DNA from: an uncultured Campylobacter sp.
GTDB taxonomy: Bacteria > Campylobacterota > Campylobacteria > Campylobacterales > Campylobacteraceae
Direction: 5' to 3'
NCBI GenBank assembly: GCA_934718785.1
Contig: CAKVAF010000001.1
Coordinates: 62,001-126,000, forward strand
DNA length: 64,000 nt
Position 1 is the stretch's first letter. Every line of letters begins with the position of its first letter. The notes beneath the pieces are model-generated. The model was not told the DNA's origin. It saw nothing but the letters and a program-made list of their open reading frames with translations, and did no database searches. This document shows, piece by piece, positions 9,406 through 17,411 of the stretch. The position numbers were made by a program, and so were the translations under genes.

Positions 9406-9974
9406 AAAAGCCCTTTTTTACGAAGCTCTTCAGCATAAAGCTTTTCAAAGACCAGCTCGTATTCACTAGAGCCTCGCACTAGTTTTCTTTTGTAATTATT
9501 GATTTTTTCTTCGACTTCAACTTCGATTTTTGCATAATTTTTCAAATAATCCTCAATGCTAGCAAAAATCATATTTTTAATGCGGTTTTCAGAGACATTA
9601 AAATTGATAAAATCGTTTTCAAAAAAGTCCTGCAAAATGAGATGAGCAAGGTTATTGTGCCTGTCTTCGTTGTTTAAAATCACGCTAAATTCAGGGGCGA
9701 GCTTTTTTTTGATGAGCCAAAACATATTTTTTCTATCCACTTGCATAAACTCAATTTCTTCTTCTTGTTCGTCCAAAAGCTCATACACACGCTCATCTAA
9801 AGCCCTTTCTTTGTCTAAGTCCTCTTTTAAAATGCGCTCAATGCTTTGTTTTAGCTCTTCAATAGGAAATTTAATATCCACAAGAGATGAATTTGCCATA
9901 TCTATAACGATTTTATTGCTGATATAAGGGATGTGAGTTGATTTTAAACGCATGATAAGCCTTTCGTTTTGCAA
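9402..9974 (-). CDS. DUF507 family protein
   Basis: A 190-residue, charged, mostly helical cytosolic protein with long acidic and basic stretches (KEDLDKERALDERVYELLDEQ) and a C-terminal LYAEELRKKGLL. It is the conserved DUF507 partner gene found before carA in Campylobacter (Cj1495c in C. jejuni, from memory). No enzymatic motif is visible and the role is unknown. It overlaps carA by 4 bp and is the first gene of this operon. ATG at 9974 could give way to a second ATG three codons later (MQNERLIMRL). Confidence 0.8.
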   Translation of the reverse strand: MQNERLIMRLKSTHIPYISNKIVIDMANSSLVDIKFPIEELKQSIERILKEDLDKERALDERVYELLDEQEEEIEFMQVDRKNMFWLIKKKLAPEFSVILNNEDRHNNLAHLILQDFFENDFINFNVSENRIKNMIFASIEDYLKNYAKIEVEVEEKINNYKRKLVRGSSEYELVFEKLYAEELRKKGLL

Positions 9975-10385
9975 TTTAATTTTGTAATATTAAATACTTT
10001 TTTAAGCTTTATTTTAAATTTACTCCTGCTCAATTTAGCACGGATTTAATTTCAAGTTTAAAGCTTTTAGCGCTAAATTTAAGCTCGCTTCAAGCCAAAA
10101 GCATTCATTTTTTTTGTAAATTTATTTTTTAATTCTACACAATTTTTATTTTAAATTCGTAATGATAGCTTAAAAAGCATTAAAAAAGGCTAAAAATTTG
10201 ATTTTTACAAAATTTTATGTAAAAAATTTAAAAAACTTTCTAGGCAATGAGTAAGTTTTAAAACAAATTTTACAATTGATAAAATAGCGTTTGTCAGTAT
10301 AATGTCATATTTTAAAAATTATCCCAATAACAAAAGTCAATCAATGTAACTTTTGTTATTGATGAAATTTTACATTTTTGTAGAT
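9975..10385. other. AT-rich 411-bp intergenic region
   Basis: No ORF of note. It must hold the promoter of the DUF507-carA operon at its left side and, at its right side, the 3' hairpin of the next leftward gene. Long A/T runs make promoter boxes hard to single out. Confidence 0.5.
10325..10361 (-). terminator. 13-bp perfect hairpin behind the unknown leftward gene
   Basis: Arms at 10325-10337 and 10349-10361 (CAATAACAAAAGT and its complement) are perfect, with an 11-nt loop. On the minus strand the hairpin lies 24 bp after the stop at 10386 and is followed by GGATAATTTTT. The stem is AT-rich, so it may be a weak terminator or a protein-binding site. Confidence 0.5.
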
Positions 10386-10952
10386 TTAAGCGAGTAAATT
10401 TAAGCCGTTATTTTCATCCTTTTGGCTTGCTTTTTCAAGCTCTCTTTTTTGCTCTTCTAGCTTTTCTTGCATTTTTTTAAGCACTTCTTCAAAAAGCTTT
10501 TTGCTGTCTTCAAGTAAATTTGTCTTTTGCTCACTGTTTAATTGAGATTGTTTGCTTAAAAGCTTGTCAAAGCGATTTACAAGGCTATCAAGGGTTGCAT
10601 TTTGTTTGTTTTCATCGCTGCTTGTTGGAAGTAAATTTGCTATATTCATCGCATTTTCGATAAAATCTTTTGGTTTTAACTCGCCCACTTTGCTGTTTTG
10701 CATAAACTCATTAATTAAAGGCTCAACTTCTTTCATCGCATCTTTTATCTCGGCCACATCCTCTTGCGTGAGCTTTGAACCCTCAAAAGAAAAGCTAAAG
10801 CCATATTCGCGGCGCAGGCTTAAACTCGTGCTGTTTGCGTCTTTTGAAACGCTTGCACTTTGATTATCAAACATCGATAAAGAAAGATTTTTACCACTGC
10901 TTGTGGTGTATGAAAAGTTGAAATTTTGATTTTTGCTCGCATCCACTTGCAT
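10386..10952 (-). CDS. Hypothetical coiled-coil protein, possibly flagellum-regulated
   Basis: I do not recognise this 188-residue protein. Residues 1-60 are Ser/Asn-rich and beta-like (FNFSYTTSSGKNLSLSMFD, YGFSFSFEGSKL). The rest is helical and ends in a strong Lys/Glu coiled coil (about 140-180). There is no signal peptide or membrane segment. Its start follows AAAAGGATAAAAA. Upstream at 10984-10990 lies CCGATAT, the -10 box of sigma-28 flagellar promoters, so it may be made late in flagellar assembly. This is an inference from one box only. Confidence 0.65.
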   Translation of the reverse strand: MQVDASKNQNFNFSYTTSSGKNLSLSMFDNQSASVSKDANSTSLSLRREYGFSFSFEGSKLTQEDVAEIKDAMKEVEPLINEFMQNSKVGELKPKDFIENAMNIANLLPTSSDENKQNATLDSLVNRFDKLLSKQSQLNSEQKTNLLEDSKKLFEEVLKKMQEKLEEQKRELEKASQKDENNGLNLLA

Positions 10953-10983
10953 TTTTTATCCTTTTAAAAAACTTTCGTCCTTT

Positions 10984-10990
10984 ATATCGG
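10984..10990 (-). promoter_or_regulatory. Sigma-28 (FliA)-like -10 box
   Basis: The minus strand reads CCGATAT about 32 bp before the start of the gene at 10952, matching the FliA -10 core. A good -35 box (TAAA or TTTAGT type) at the right distance was not found, so the call is tentative. Confidence 0.4.
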
Positions 10991-11056
10991 TAAAATTTGC
11001 AAAAAATGAAGCTTTTTTTGTAAAATTGATTGAAATTTTAAATGCAAAGGATAAAA

Positions 11057-11530
11057 ATGCCGCAAAAAATGATAGATTATATCCATTCTATGAGACTTTT
11101 AAGCTGGGCGATGTGCGATGATTTGAGTTTTGAAGATGAAAATTTGAGTGGCAAAGATAAAGCAAATTTAAAGCAAGATACTCAAAATAAGCCATTTGGA
11201 GTATATACAGCAAGCGCTTTTTATGCTTTTGATGAAAAAGATTTCGCGCTTCTCATCGCATCACATGAAAACACCAAACACATTCATCTAGCAAAGAAAT
11301 TTAATCTCATCTCAATCAACATCGCCAAAGATAGTTCTATCGCCACACTCAAGGGCTTACAAATGACAGGAATTTTCAAAATTGCGGACTCAAGACAGGA
11401 AAAAATTTATTATGAAAAATTTGCTTTTGCAAGATTAAGTGGCGCAAAATGCTTTGCTTTAAACATCAATTACGTCAAAATGACTGATAATCTTAGTTTT
11501 ACAAAAAAACTTGAATGGCAAAGAAGCTAA
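11057..11530 (+). CDS. YhbP-like protein of the pyridoxamine-phosphate-oxidase (split-barrel) fold
   Basis: About 157 residues. The pattern matches the E. coli YhbP group: a SAFYAFDEKDFALLIAS core strand pair, HENTKHIHLAKK, LKGLQMTGIFKIAD, and the C-terminal TDNLSFTKKLEWQR. These are FMN-binding split-barrel proteins of unknown substrate. ATG at 11057 is chosen because AAAGGA lies six bases before it; an in-frame ATG at 11042 lacks such a site. The gene stands alone and is transcribed away from the coiled-coil gene. Confidence 0.75.
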   Translation: MPQKMIDYIHSMRLLSWAMCDDLSFEDENLSGKDKANLKQDTQNKPFGVYTASAFYAFDEKDFALLIASHENTKHIHLAKKFNLISINIAKDSSIATLKGLQMTGIFKIADSRQEKIYYEKFAFARLSGAKCFALNINYVKMTDNLSFTKKLEWQRS

Positions 11531-11636
11531 ATTCATTCTTAAGGGCTTAAATTTAGTCAAATTTAAGGCAAAAAATTTATAATTTCCTTGCAAATTTTAA
11601 TAGCGCTTATTGAGTTTTAAACTTACATAAATTTTT

Positions 11637-11656
11637 AAAAACGGTGCAAGTTAAAA
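11637..11656. repeat. GC-rich palindrome family, divergent solo copy
   Basis: AAAACGGTGCAAGTT-type sequence, a degenerate relative of the AAAACAGCGGCGCGAGTTTT palindrome, in the gap before the MFS gene. Confidence 0.4.
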
Positions 11657-11693
11657 TATCATCAGCAATTATAATCCTTTAAAAAGGAAAAAA

Positions 11694-12899
11694 ATGCAAG
11701 ATTATAAAAAAGCGATTTTTGCTCTGGCTTTGTGTGCCTTTGCTTTGGGCGTTACTGAGTTTGTGATGGCGGGCGTTTTGGTCGATGTGGAGCATTATTT
11801 TGGCGTGGATTCTAAAACGGCTGGGTATTTAACCACGCTTTATGCCATCGGCGTGGTCGTGGGTGCGCCCTTAGTTACCATACCTTTAAGCCGCTTTTAT
11901 CGTCATACTCAGCTTTTAATCAATGTCGCCATTTTTGGCATAGCAAATTTAATCATCTTTTTTAGCACTAATTTTTATTTAACAGCCTTCATGCGCTTTA
12001 TTGCAGGCACGCAGCACGGCGTTTTTTTTGTTATTGCTACCTTAGCAGTTACAGCCATAACGCCTCATGAAAAACGCTCTCAAGGCCTTGCTGTGATGGT
12101 TACAGGACTTACAGTTGCTCTTGTAACGGGCGTTCCGCTGGGTACTTTTATCGGGCATTATTTTGGTTTTAAATTCATCTTTTTACTCATTTTTGTGATT
12201 TCGTTGTTTGCTTTTTTTGGCATTTATCACATGATGCCAAAGACGCTTACGCCTAATTTAATGAGCGTGAAAAATTTAATCCCTGCTTTTTCTCATCCAA
12301 ATTTACTTAAAACTTATGTGATTACAACTTGTTCTTGTGGGGCGCAATTTGTGCTTTATACTTACTTGCAACGCTTGCTTATCGATGTGAGTGGCTTTAG
12401 GGTTACAGATACGGCTTATATTTTGCTGCTTTATGGAATTTGCGCGATTGTGGGCAATTTGTGGGGCGGAAAAATGGCGGATAAATTTGGAGCTGTCTTT
12501 TCTCTGCGCCTTATTTTAGGGCTTCAAATTCCTATATTTTTAAGCGTAGTTTTGACTATGCATTCACAAATTGCGGTGATTATTAGCATAGCACTCATAG
12601 GCTTTTTTGCCTTTTCTACCATACCTGCTTTAAAAATGCTTAGCATTTCAAAGGCTAAAAGACACACTTATAATTTTGTTGATAGCACCGTTAGCGTCAA
12701 TGAAGCAGCCTTTAATGTGGGCATTGCGCTGGCTAGCTTTTTAGGTGGGCTTGTGCTTGCAAATTTAGGTATAGAATTTAATGCTATTTTTTCAGCTCTT
12801 TTTGTCTTGCCCGGTCTCATCTTTGCCCTACTTTTTGCTAAGGATAAAATAAATTTTACTAAGATTGGCAAAAATAAAAACCGCGTCAAAAAGAACTAG
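11694..12899 (+). CDS. MFS transporter of the DHA1 (AraJ/YdhP-like) drug or sugar exporter group
   Basis: A 401-residue protein with twelve predicted membrane segments in two six-helix halves. The loop after TM2 carries the shortened MFS motif A region (PLVTIPLSRFYRH). TM5 has the exporter motif VTGVPLGTFIGHYFGFKF, and the second half has GNLWGGKMADKFG. Its start (FALALCAFALGVTEFVMAGVL) is typical of AraJ-like proton-driven exporters. AAAAGGAAAAAA sets the start. The Lys/Asn-rich tail is cytoplasmic. The substrate is unknown and no regulator is adjacent. Confidence 0.88.
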   Translation: MQDYKKAIFALALCAFALGVTEFVMAGVLVDVEHYFGVDSKTAGYLTTLYAIGVVVGAPLVTIPLSRFYRHTQLLINVAIFGIANLIIFFSTNFYLTAFMRFIAGTQHGVFFVIATLAVTAITPHEKRSQGLAVMVTGLTVALVTGVPLGTFIGHYFGFKFIFLLIFVISLFAFFGIYHMMPKTLTPNLMSVKNLIPAFSHPNLLKTYVITTCSCGAQFVLYTYLQRLLIDVSGFRVTDTAYILLLYGICAIVGNLWGGKMADKFGAVFSLRLILGLQIPIFLSVVLTMHSQIAVIISIALIGFFAFSTIPALKMLSISKAKRHTYNFVDSTVSVNEAAFNVGIALASFLGGLVLANLGIEFNAIFSALFVLPGLIFALLFAKDKINFTKIGKNKNRVKKN

Positions 12900-12933
12900 A
12901 AATTTATATTTTAAAAATTTCTTTACTCATTTG

Positions 12934-13078
12934 TCATCGCGAGCCGATTTACCGGCGAAATAATCTACTTCGTCATTGCGAGCAAAGCGAAGCAATCCAC
13001 ACTTTCAATTGGCGATTTAAATTTTTCTAAAGTAAATTTATGGATTGCCACGCCGATTTCATCGGCTCGCAATGACAG
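12934..13078. repeat. GTCATTGCGAG-bounded intergenic repeat, copy a
   Basis: Outer and inner arms read GTCATYGCGAG (12934, 12972) and the inverse CTCGCAATGAC (right end, to about 13077), with AAGCAATCCA and its inverse TGGATTGC inside. The central stretch (about 13017-13055) is nearly identical to that of copy c at 30425-30460. It lies in a gene-free gap and codes for nothing. Confidence 0.85.
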
Positions 13079-13101
13079 GATTTTGATTTTCTTTGAATTT
13101 T

Positions 13102-13121
13102 AAAACTCGTGGCGCTGTTTT
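13102..13121. repeat. GC-rich palindrome, next to repeat a
   Basis: AAAACTCGTGGCGCTGTTTT, a member of the family with consensus AAAACAGCGGCGCGAGTTTT, 23 bp from the end of repeat a. Confidence 0.75.
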
Positions 13122-13261
13122 AGAATTTATTTTATAGTTTAAAATATAAAAATGAATTTGAAAATTTCAAAAACAGAGTCGCGATACAAATTTAATCATA
13201 AAAGTTTTAAAGCAAAGGCTTTGGCTTGTTTCAAGATTTAAAAGCCTTTGGTGGCTAGAGT

Positions 13262-13552
13262 TTATCTATTTTGGGTGTTTTTGTCGATGAGTTCAAAGAG
13301 TTTGTTGAGCTGATTTTCTTCAGCTTTTTTGAGTCCATCGCTATAAACTTTTGCCTGCGCGTAGCTTTCAAAATCCGCTTTTGCCTTCGAAATGTCCAAA
13401 TCGATATTTCTCAGCTTTGATTTCTCATCTTTTTGCTCTTTTTGAGTGTCATTGAGCAGGGCTTGAAATTCATCGCCCGAGTTGCTATTATTTGTTTTTA
13501 CATTTGTGTAAAATGCAGCTTTTGCCTGTGTTTGCAAGGTTTCATTAACCAT
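13262..13552 (-). CDS. Small unknown protein under sigma-54 control
   Basis: A 96-residue charged helical protein without signal or membrane segment, which I do not recognise. It starts MVNETLQTQAKAAF and has a DTQKEQKDEKSK linker and an amphipathic C-terminal helix. AAGGAG sits at the right distance before ATG 13552. A clean sigma-54 promoter (13587-13604) lies 35 bp upstream. In Campylobacter, RpoN-dependent genes are nearly all flagellar or flagella-co-expressed, so a role in, or secretion by, the flagellar apparatus is likely but unproven. Confidence 0.75.
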   Translation of the reverse strand: MVNETLQTQAKAAFYTNVKTNNSNSGDEFQALLNDTQKEQKDEKSKLRNIDLDISKAKADFESYAQAKVYSDGLKKAEENQLNKLFELIDKNTQNR

Positions 13553-13586
13553 AATTTCTCCTTAAATCAAAAATTCATTTAAAGAC

Positions 13587-13604
13587 AAGCAAATTTCATT
13601 CCAA
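13587..13604 (-). promoter_or_regulatory. Sigma-54 promoter of the small unknown gene
   Basis: The minus strand reads TTGGAATGAAATTTGCTT with GG and GC exactly 10 bases apart. It is nearly identical to the flgE promoter at 2240-2257. Confidence 0.85.
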
Positions 13605-13690
13605 ATTTAAAACAAAAACCGCGTTCAAAGTCCTTAAAAGCTAGCAAAAGTGGGATAAATTCATTAAAAGCAAGATAAATCATCTTTTGC

Positions 13691-14509
13691 TTATTTTGCT
13701 TTTTTGCTGACTTCTTTTTCGCTTGCGTTTTTTATGCCATACTCTGCTTCAAGCTTGGTTGCCAGTTTTTGTAAATTTTCTATCCTATGCTCGTGGCTTG
13801 GGTGCGTGCTTAAAAGCTCTATGCCAGTTCCAGATAAGGCTTGCATTTTTTGCCACACCAAAACAGCTGCTTGTGGATTAAAGCCAGCCCTTGTAGCAAG
13901 CTCGAGTCCTATTTCATCGGCTTCGTTTTCATTTGTGCGGCTATATGGCAAGCTCACGCCTAAATTTAGTGCTTCGTTGCTTAGATTAAGCACATTATTA
14001 TCCACGCCAAATAAACTTGCTATCATCAAAGCACTATTTTTAAGTAAATTTTGACTAGCCTGCTCCCTTGAATGCTCCCTTAAAGCGTGCGCCATCTCAT
14101 GCCCTATCACAACAGCAATTTCATCATCGCTTAATTTTAGCTTTGTTACCAAAGCACTATACACAGCGATTTTACCACCCGGCATACACCAAGCATTCAG
14201 CTCTTTAGAGTCTATCACATTCACCTGCCAGCTCCAAGAAACACAATCAGCTCTAAAAAAGGGCGCTTCTTTAATGAGCCTTTGCGTGATGCGCTCTATC
14301 CTTGCGTAAAGGGCTTTGTCGGTGTTTAAAACGCCTTTTTGCCTAGCTTGAGTGATGATTTGATTATAAGCACTGGCTGCTTCAGCGTTTATGCTTTGGC
14401 TTGAAACAAGCATTATTTGAGAGCGTCCTACATTTGAAACGCCTAAATTTGTAGTGCTAGAGCAAGCACAAAGTAAAAGTGCGAAGGCTAAATAAAATAA
14501 TTTTTTCAT
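13691..14509 (-). CDS. M48-family metalloprotease lipoprotein (LoiP/BepA-like)
   Basis: A 272-residue protein that begins with a lipoprotein signal (LAFALLLCACSS, lipidated Cys near 17). The zinc protease motif is GHEMAHALREHS (HExxH) and the third ligand is in NEADEIGLELA, as in M48 peptidases. STHPSHEHRIENL near the C-terminus is also typical. Such proteins act on misfolded outer-membrane proteins in the periplasm. Its start overlaps the stop of the SbmA-like gene by 4 bp, so the two are co-transcribed. Confidence 0.9.
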   Translation of the reverse strand: MKKLFYLAFALLLCACSSTTNLGVSNVGRSQIMLVSSQSINAEAASAYNQIITQARQKGVLNTDKALYARIERITQRLIKEAPFFRADCVSWSWQVNVIDSKELNAWCMPGGKIAVYSALVTKLKLSDDEIAVVIGHEMAHALREHSREQASQNLLKNSALMIASLFGVDNNVLNLSNEALNLGVSLPYSRTNENEADEIGLELATRAGFNPQAAVLVWQKMQALSGTGIELLSTHPSHEHRIENLQKLATKLEAEYGIKNASEKEVSKKAK

Positions 14510-15816
14510 TTTTTTATCCTTTTATAAGCGATATTGAGCTCAAATTCATTTAAACGCTTATAAATGCTTCTAAGCTCCGTGATTTTTGTCCAGTTTGTGA
14601 TGAAAATAGAAAAGGAGCTTCGCACCTGATCAAAAGCATTGTTCATCTGCATCACAACTCCAAGCGTGATAATGCCTGTAAAAAGCGAGGGAGCGACGAT
14701 GAGAAGGGGCACGATGACGATGAGTTGCTCAAATAAAATGAGCCAAATATTAAAATAGCCATAGTGCAAGAAAAGCCTTTTGTAATTAAATTTTAGCCCC
14801 GTGAAAAGCTCGAGCATGGTCGCAGGGCTGGCGTAGTTTTTCCTATCATCTTCGGCAAAGACAAGCTCTTTTCTAAAAGCAGCTTCTGCTTTTTGGTTAT
14901 TGTATTCAAGTCCGGGCAGTTTTATGCCTACAAGCCAAGAAATCACAAGCCCACCCACTGAGATGAAAAAGGCAACATAAACTAAAAGTCCGTCAATATC
15001 TTTAAGCCAAGCAAAGGCGCTCTCATCGCTTAAATTTACAAATAAAGCCTTGCTAATAGGCTCGCTTAAAAGCCAAAGTATCGGTATAAAGGCAATTAAG
15101 GTCATCATCGCGCGCACAAAAGCAAGGCCTAGGCTTTCTACGATTTGAGAAAATTTATAAATATCTTCTTGAATTCTTTGAGAGCTGCCCTCGATATTAT
15201 CATCTTTTACTTTCCAAAATTTCAAATACTCAAAGGTCATCGCCTCGCGCCATTTAAGCGCGTAAATGCTGGCAAAATAAATATTTATCGTCGCAATCAA
15301 AACATAAGGAATAGCAATGCATAAAAAAACGCTCACAAGCGCGTAAAAATCATCTATACTATAATTATCCGCCCCGCTAATGCTAGGCGTGTTAAAGAAA
15401 AGTTCAAGCAAGCTTTGATAGTATAAAAGTGAGAATTTGTTGATAAAATTTGCTTTTTCAAGCTGAGCTTTAGCTTTTTCTTGCTGGGCTTGTAGCTTTT
15501 CTTGGTCATTTTCTTTTGTGTTTAAAAGTTGCGAGTTTAATGAGCTTTGATTGTTTTCTTTTAAATTTTCATTCTTTGTGGTGGGGTTTAAATTTTCTTG
15601 CGAGTTTAGTTCATTTGTATTTTCTAAATTTGGCTGCGAGTTTTCTTGTTCTTTTTGCTCGATTTTAGGCTTTTGAAGCACGTCGTAAAAATCTTTATAC
15701 CATTCATTAATGGCGACATTTAAACTCGTTTGAAGATATAAAAAAGCAAGTAAAATAAAAAGTCCTATATAAGCCCAAAGGGCGTGTTTTTTAGTGGCAA
15801 AAAATGATTTAAACAA
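14506..15816 (-). CDS. SbmA/BacA-like inner-membrane transporter with a low-complexity insert
   Basis: A 436-residue polytopic protein. After TM1 the segment NVAINEWYKDFYDVLQ is typical of SbmA/BacA, as are NPIxx-like YALKWREAMTFEYLKFW, SSQRIQEDIYKFS, and LPGLEYNNQKAEAAFRKELV. SbmA/BacA proteins import peptides (antimicrobial peptides, bacteriocins) using the proton gradient. Residues about 48-120 are an Asn/Gln/Glu/Lys-rich insert between TM1 and TM2, probably periplasmic and absent from family members I remember. It is co-transcribed with the M48 protease downstream. Confidence 0.85.
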   Translation of the reverse strand: MFKSFFATKKHALWAYIGLFILLAFLYLQTSLNVAINEWYKDFYDVLQKPKIEQKEQENSQPNLENTNELNSQENLNPTTKNENLKENNQSSLNSQLLNTKENDQEKLQAQQEKAKAQLEKANFINKFSLLYYQSLLELFFNTPSISGADNYSIDDFYALVSVFLCIAIPYVLIATINIYFASIYALKWREAMTFEYLKFWKVKDDNIEGSSQRIQEDIYKFSQIVESLGLAFVRAMMTLIAFIPILWLLSEPISKALFVNLSDESAFAWLKDIDGLLVYVAFFISVGGLVISWLVGIKLPGLEYNNQKAEAAFRKELVFAEDDRKNYASPATMLELFTGLKFNYKRLFLHYGYFNIWLILFEQLIVIVPLLIVAPSLFTGIITLGVVMQMNNAFDQVRSSFSIFITNWTKITELRSIYKRLNEFELNIAYKRIKK

Positions 15817-15940
15817 AGTTTATCCCTTAAAATCTAAATTTATTGAAAAAGGCATTTTATAAAATTTTTGATAAATCCTAGCTTTAAGGGCAAAATTATC
15901 AAATTTGGCTATAATTTGGCTTATTTTTCAAGTGGGTTTT

Positions 15941-16909
15941 ATGGACTTTTTTTTCATCTCTTATAGGGATCCTTTAAGTGGGATTTTGCTTCTTGTGCTG
16001 CTTGTTTTTATCATCGCTGTGATGAATTTTTTCTGGCGTTTGATAAAAAATAATAGAGAAGAAAAAGGAGTGAGTAATTTTATAAGTAAATTTAAGCTTA
16101 CAAGTGAAAGCTCCTTGCCAAATTTAGAGCTTTTAAGCTTTAATGACTTAAAATTTCTAGCCTCTGTTTTTACAAAAAGCGGGGAATTTGAAAAGGCTAT
16201 TCGCATTTATCTTTTTTTACTTGAAAAAATTAGGGGTAAAATCTCGCAAGAAAAAATTTTTGAAAGCCTAGCTAAAATCTATTTAAAGGCGGGCTTTTTG
16301 CAAAAAAGCGAAGAAAGCTTGATAAATTGTCTTAAAATCCGCCCGCGTAATGAAAATGCGCTAAGCCTTCTTAAAATTGTTTATCTTAAGCTAAAAAATT
16401 ATCAAAAGGCTTTAGAGGCTTTAGAGGCTTTAAGCGAGCTTAAAGAAAATTTAGAGCTTGAGGAAAAATATTTAAAATTAAAGCTCATTGAAGCTTCTCA
16501 AATGAGTGCCGATCAAAAGCTTGAAAACTCGCTTAAAGTGCTTAATGATGAGCCTTTGCTTAAAAGATTTATTTATGAAAATTACGCTTCTTTGCTCTTT
16601 GTGGAATTTGATTATTTTATAGATTTAGCAAGTGCTTTTAAACAGGCGGTGTTTTTGGAGGATGAGAATTATTTAGAGCTTTTTTATGCACTTAAACTTT
16701 GCAAAGAAGCCCCTAAAAGCTTTAAGAATAAAAGGCTTTTAATGCTTGAAATTTTGCTTAAAAATGACTTTAAAGCCGCTCTCAGCTTTTCTTATCTTTG
16801 TAAAAAATGCAAAAATATTATGCCCCTTTTCTTTTATCACTGCCCCATTTGCTATAAATTTGGCACTTGTAAAATTTCTTATGAAGTGAAAGCTTGTGAA
16901 AAAAATTGA
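15941..16909 (+). CDS. LapB-like TPR protein with one TM segment and a C-terminal zinc ribbon
   Basis: About 322 residues. An N-terminal membrane anchor (GILLLVLLVFIIAVMNFFW) is followed by TPR-type helical repeats (about 60-270). The C-terminus has CKKCKNIMPLFFYHCPICY, a four-Cys rubredoxin-like ribbon. This TM-TPR-rubredoxin order is that of LapB (YciM), which controls lipopolysaccharide synthesis by guiding LpxC degradation. ATG at 15941 is preferred to an in-frame TTG at 15905 because the TTG overlaps a TATAAT box. It overlaps rnhA by 14 bp. Confidence 0.75.
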   Translation: MDFFFISYRDPLSGILLLVLLVFIIAVMNFFWRLIKNNREEKGVSNFISKFKLTSESSLPNLELLSFNDLKFLASVFTKSGEFEKAIRIYLFLLEKIRGKISQEKIFESLAKIYLKAGFLQKSEESLINCLKIRPRNENALSLLKIVYLKLKNYQKALEALEALSELKENLELEEKYLKLKLIEASQMSADQKLENSLKVLNDEPLLKRFIYENYASLLFVEFDYFIDLASAFKQAVFLEDENYLELFYALKLCKEAPKSFKNKRLLMLEILLKNDFKAALSFSYLCKKCKNIMPLFFYHCPICYKFGTCKISYEVKACEKN

Positions 16910-17321
16910 GCTTTATACAGATGGCTCTTGTCTTGGAAACCCAGGACCTGGCGGCTGGGCTTATATCCTTAAATACGGCAAACACTCAAAGCAAAACTGC
17001 GGCGCGCAAAAAAACACCACAAACAATCAAATGGAGCTTTTAGCTATCATAAAAGCCTTAGAAGCACTTAAAATGCCCTGTGAAATTTCTCTTTATACGG
17101 ATTCAAATTTAATGGTTCAAAGCATTAATGAATGGCTTTTTAACTGGGTGAAAAAGGACTTTAAGGGTAAAAAAAATGTCGAGCTTTGGAAAAAATATTT
17201 AGAATTATCAAAACCTCATATCATCAAAGCTTTTTGGATAAAAGCTCACGCAGGACATCCTGAAAATGAACTTTGTGATAATTTAGCTAGAACTGCGGCT
17301 TTAAATTTGCAAAATGCTTAA
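16896..17321 (+). CDS. rnhA: Ribonuclease HI
   Basis: RNase HI cuts the RNA strand of RNA-DNA hybrids. The 141-residue protein has all catalytic acids in place: Asp in YTDGSCLGNPGPGGW, Glu in NQMELLAIIKAL, Asp in LYTDSNL and Asp in ENELCDNLA, with the flexible-loop His in AGHPENEL. The start is GTG, inside the end of the TPR gene, so translation is probably coupled. Confidence 0.96.
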   Translation: MKKIELYTDGSCLGNPGPGGWAYILKYGKHSKQNCGAQKNTTNNQMELLAIIKALEALKMPCEISLYTDSNLMVQSINEWLFNWVKKDFKGKKNVELWKKYLELSKPHIIKAFWIKAHAGHPENELCDNLARTAALNLQNA

Positions 17322-17359
17322 AAATGAGTGATTTAACTTCTTCATTCATCAATTATTTT

Positions 17360-17379
17360 AACTCCGCGGCGCGGTTTTT
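17360..17379. repeat. GC-rich palindrome, solo copy
   Basis: AACTCCGCGGCGCGGTTTTT lies between the convergent rnhA and AEC-carrier genes. It could serve both as a terminator-like hairpin. Confidence 0.6.
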
Positions 17380-17411
17380 ACATTTATTTATCAAATTAAA
17401 ATTTATGCAAT

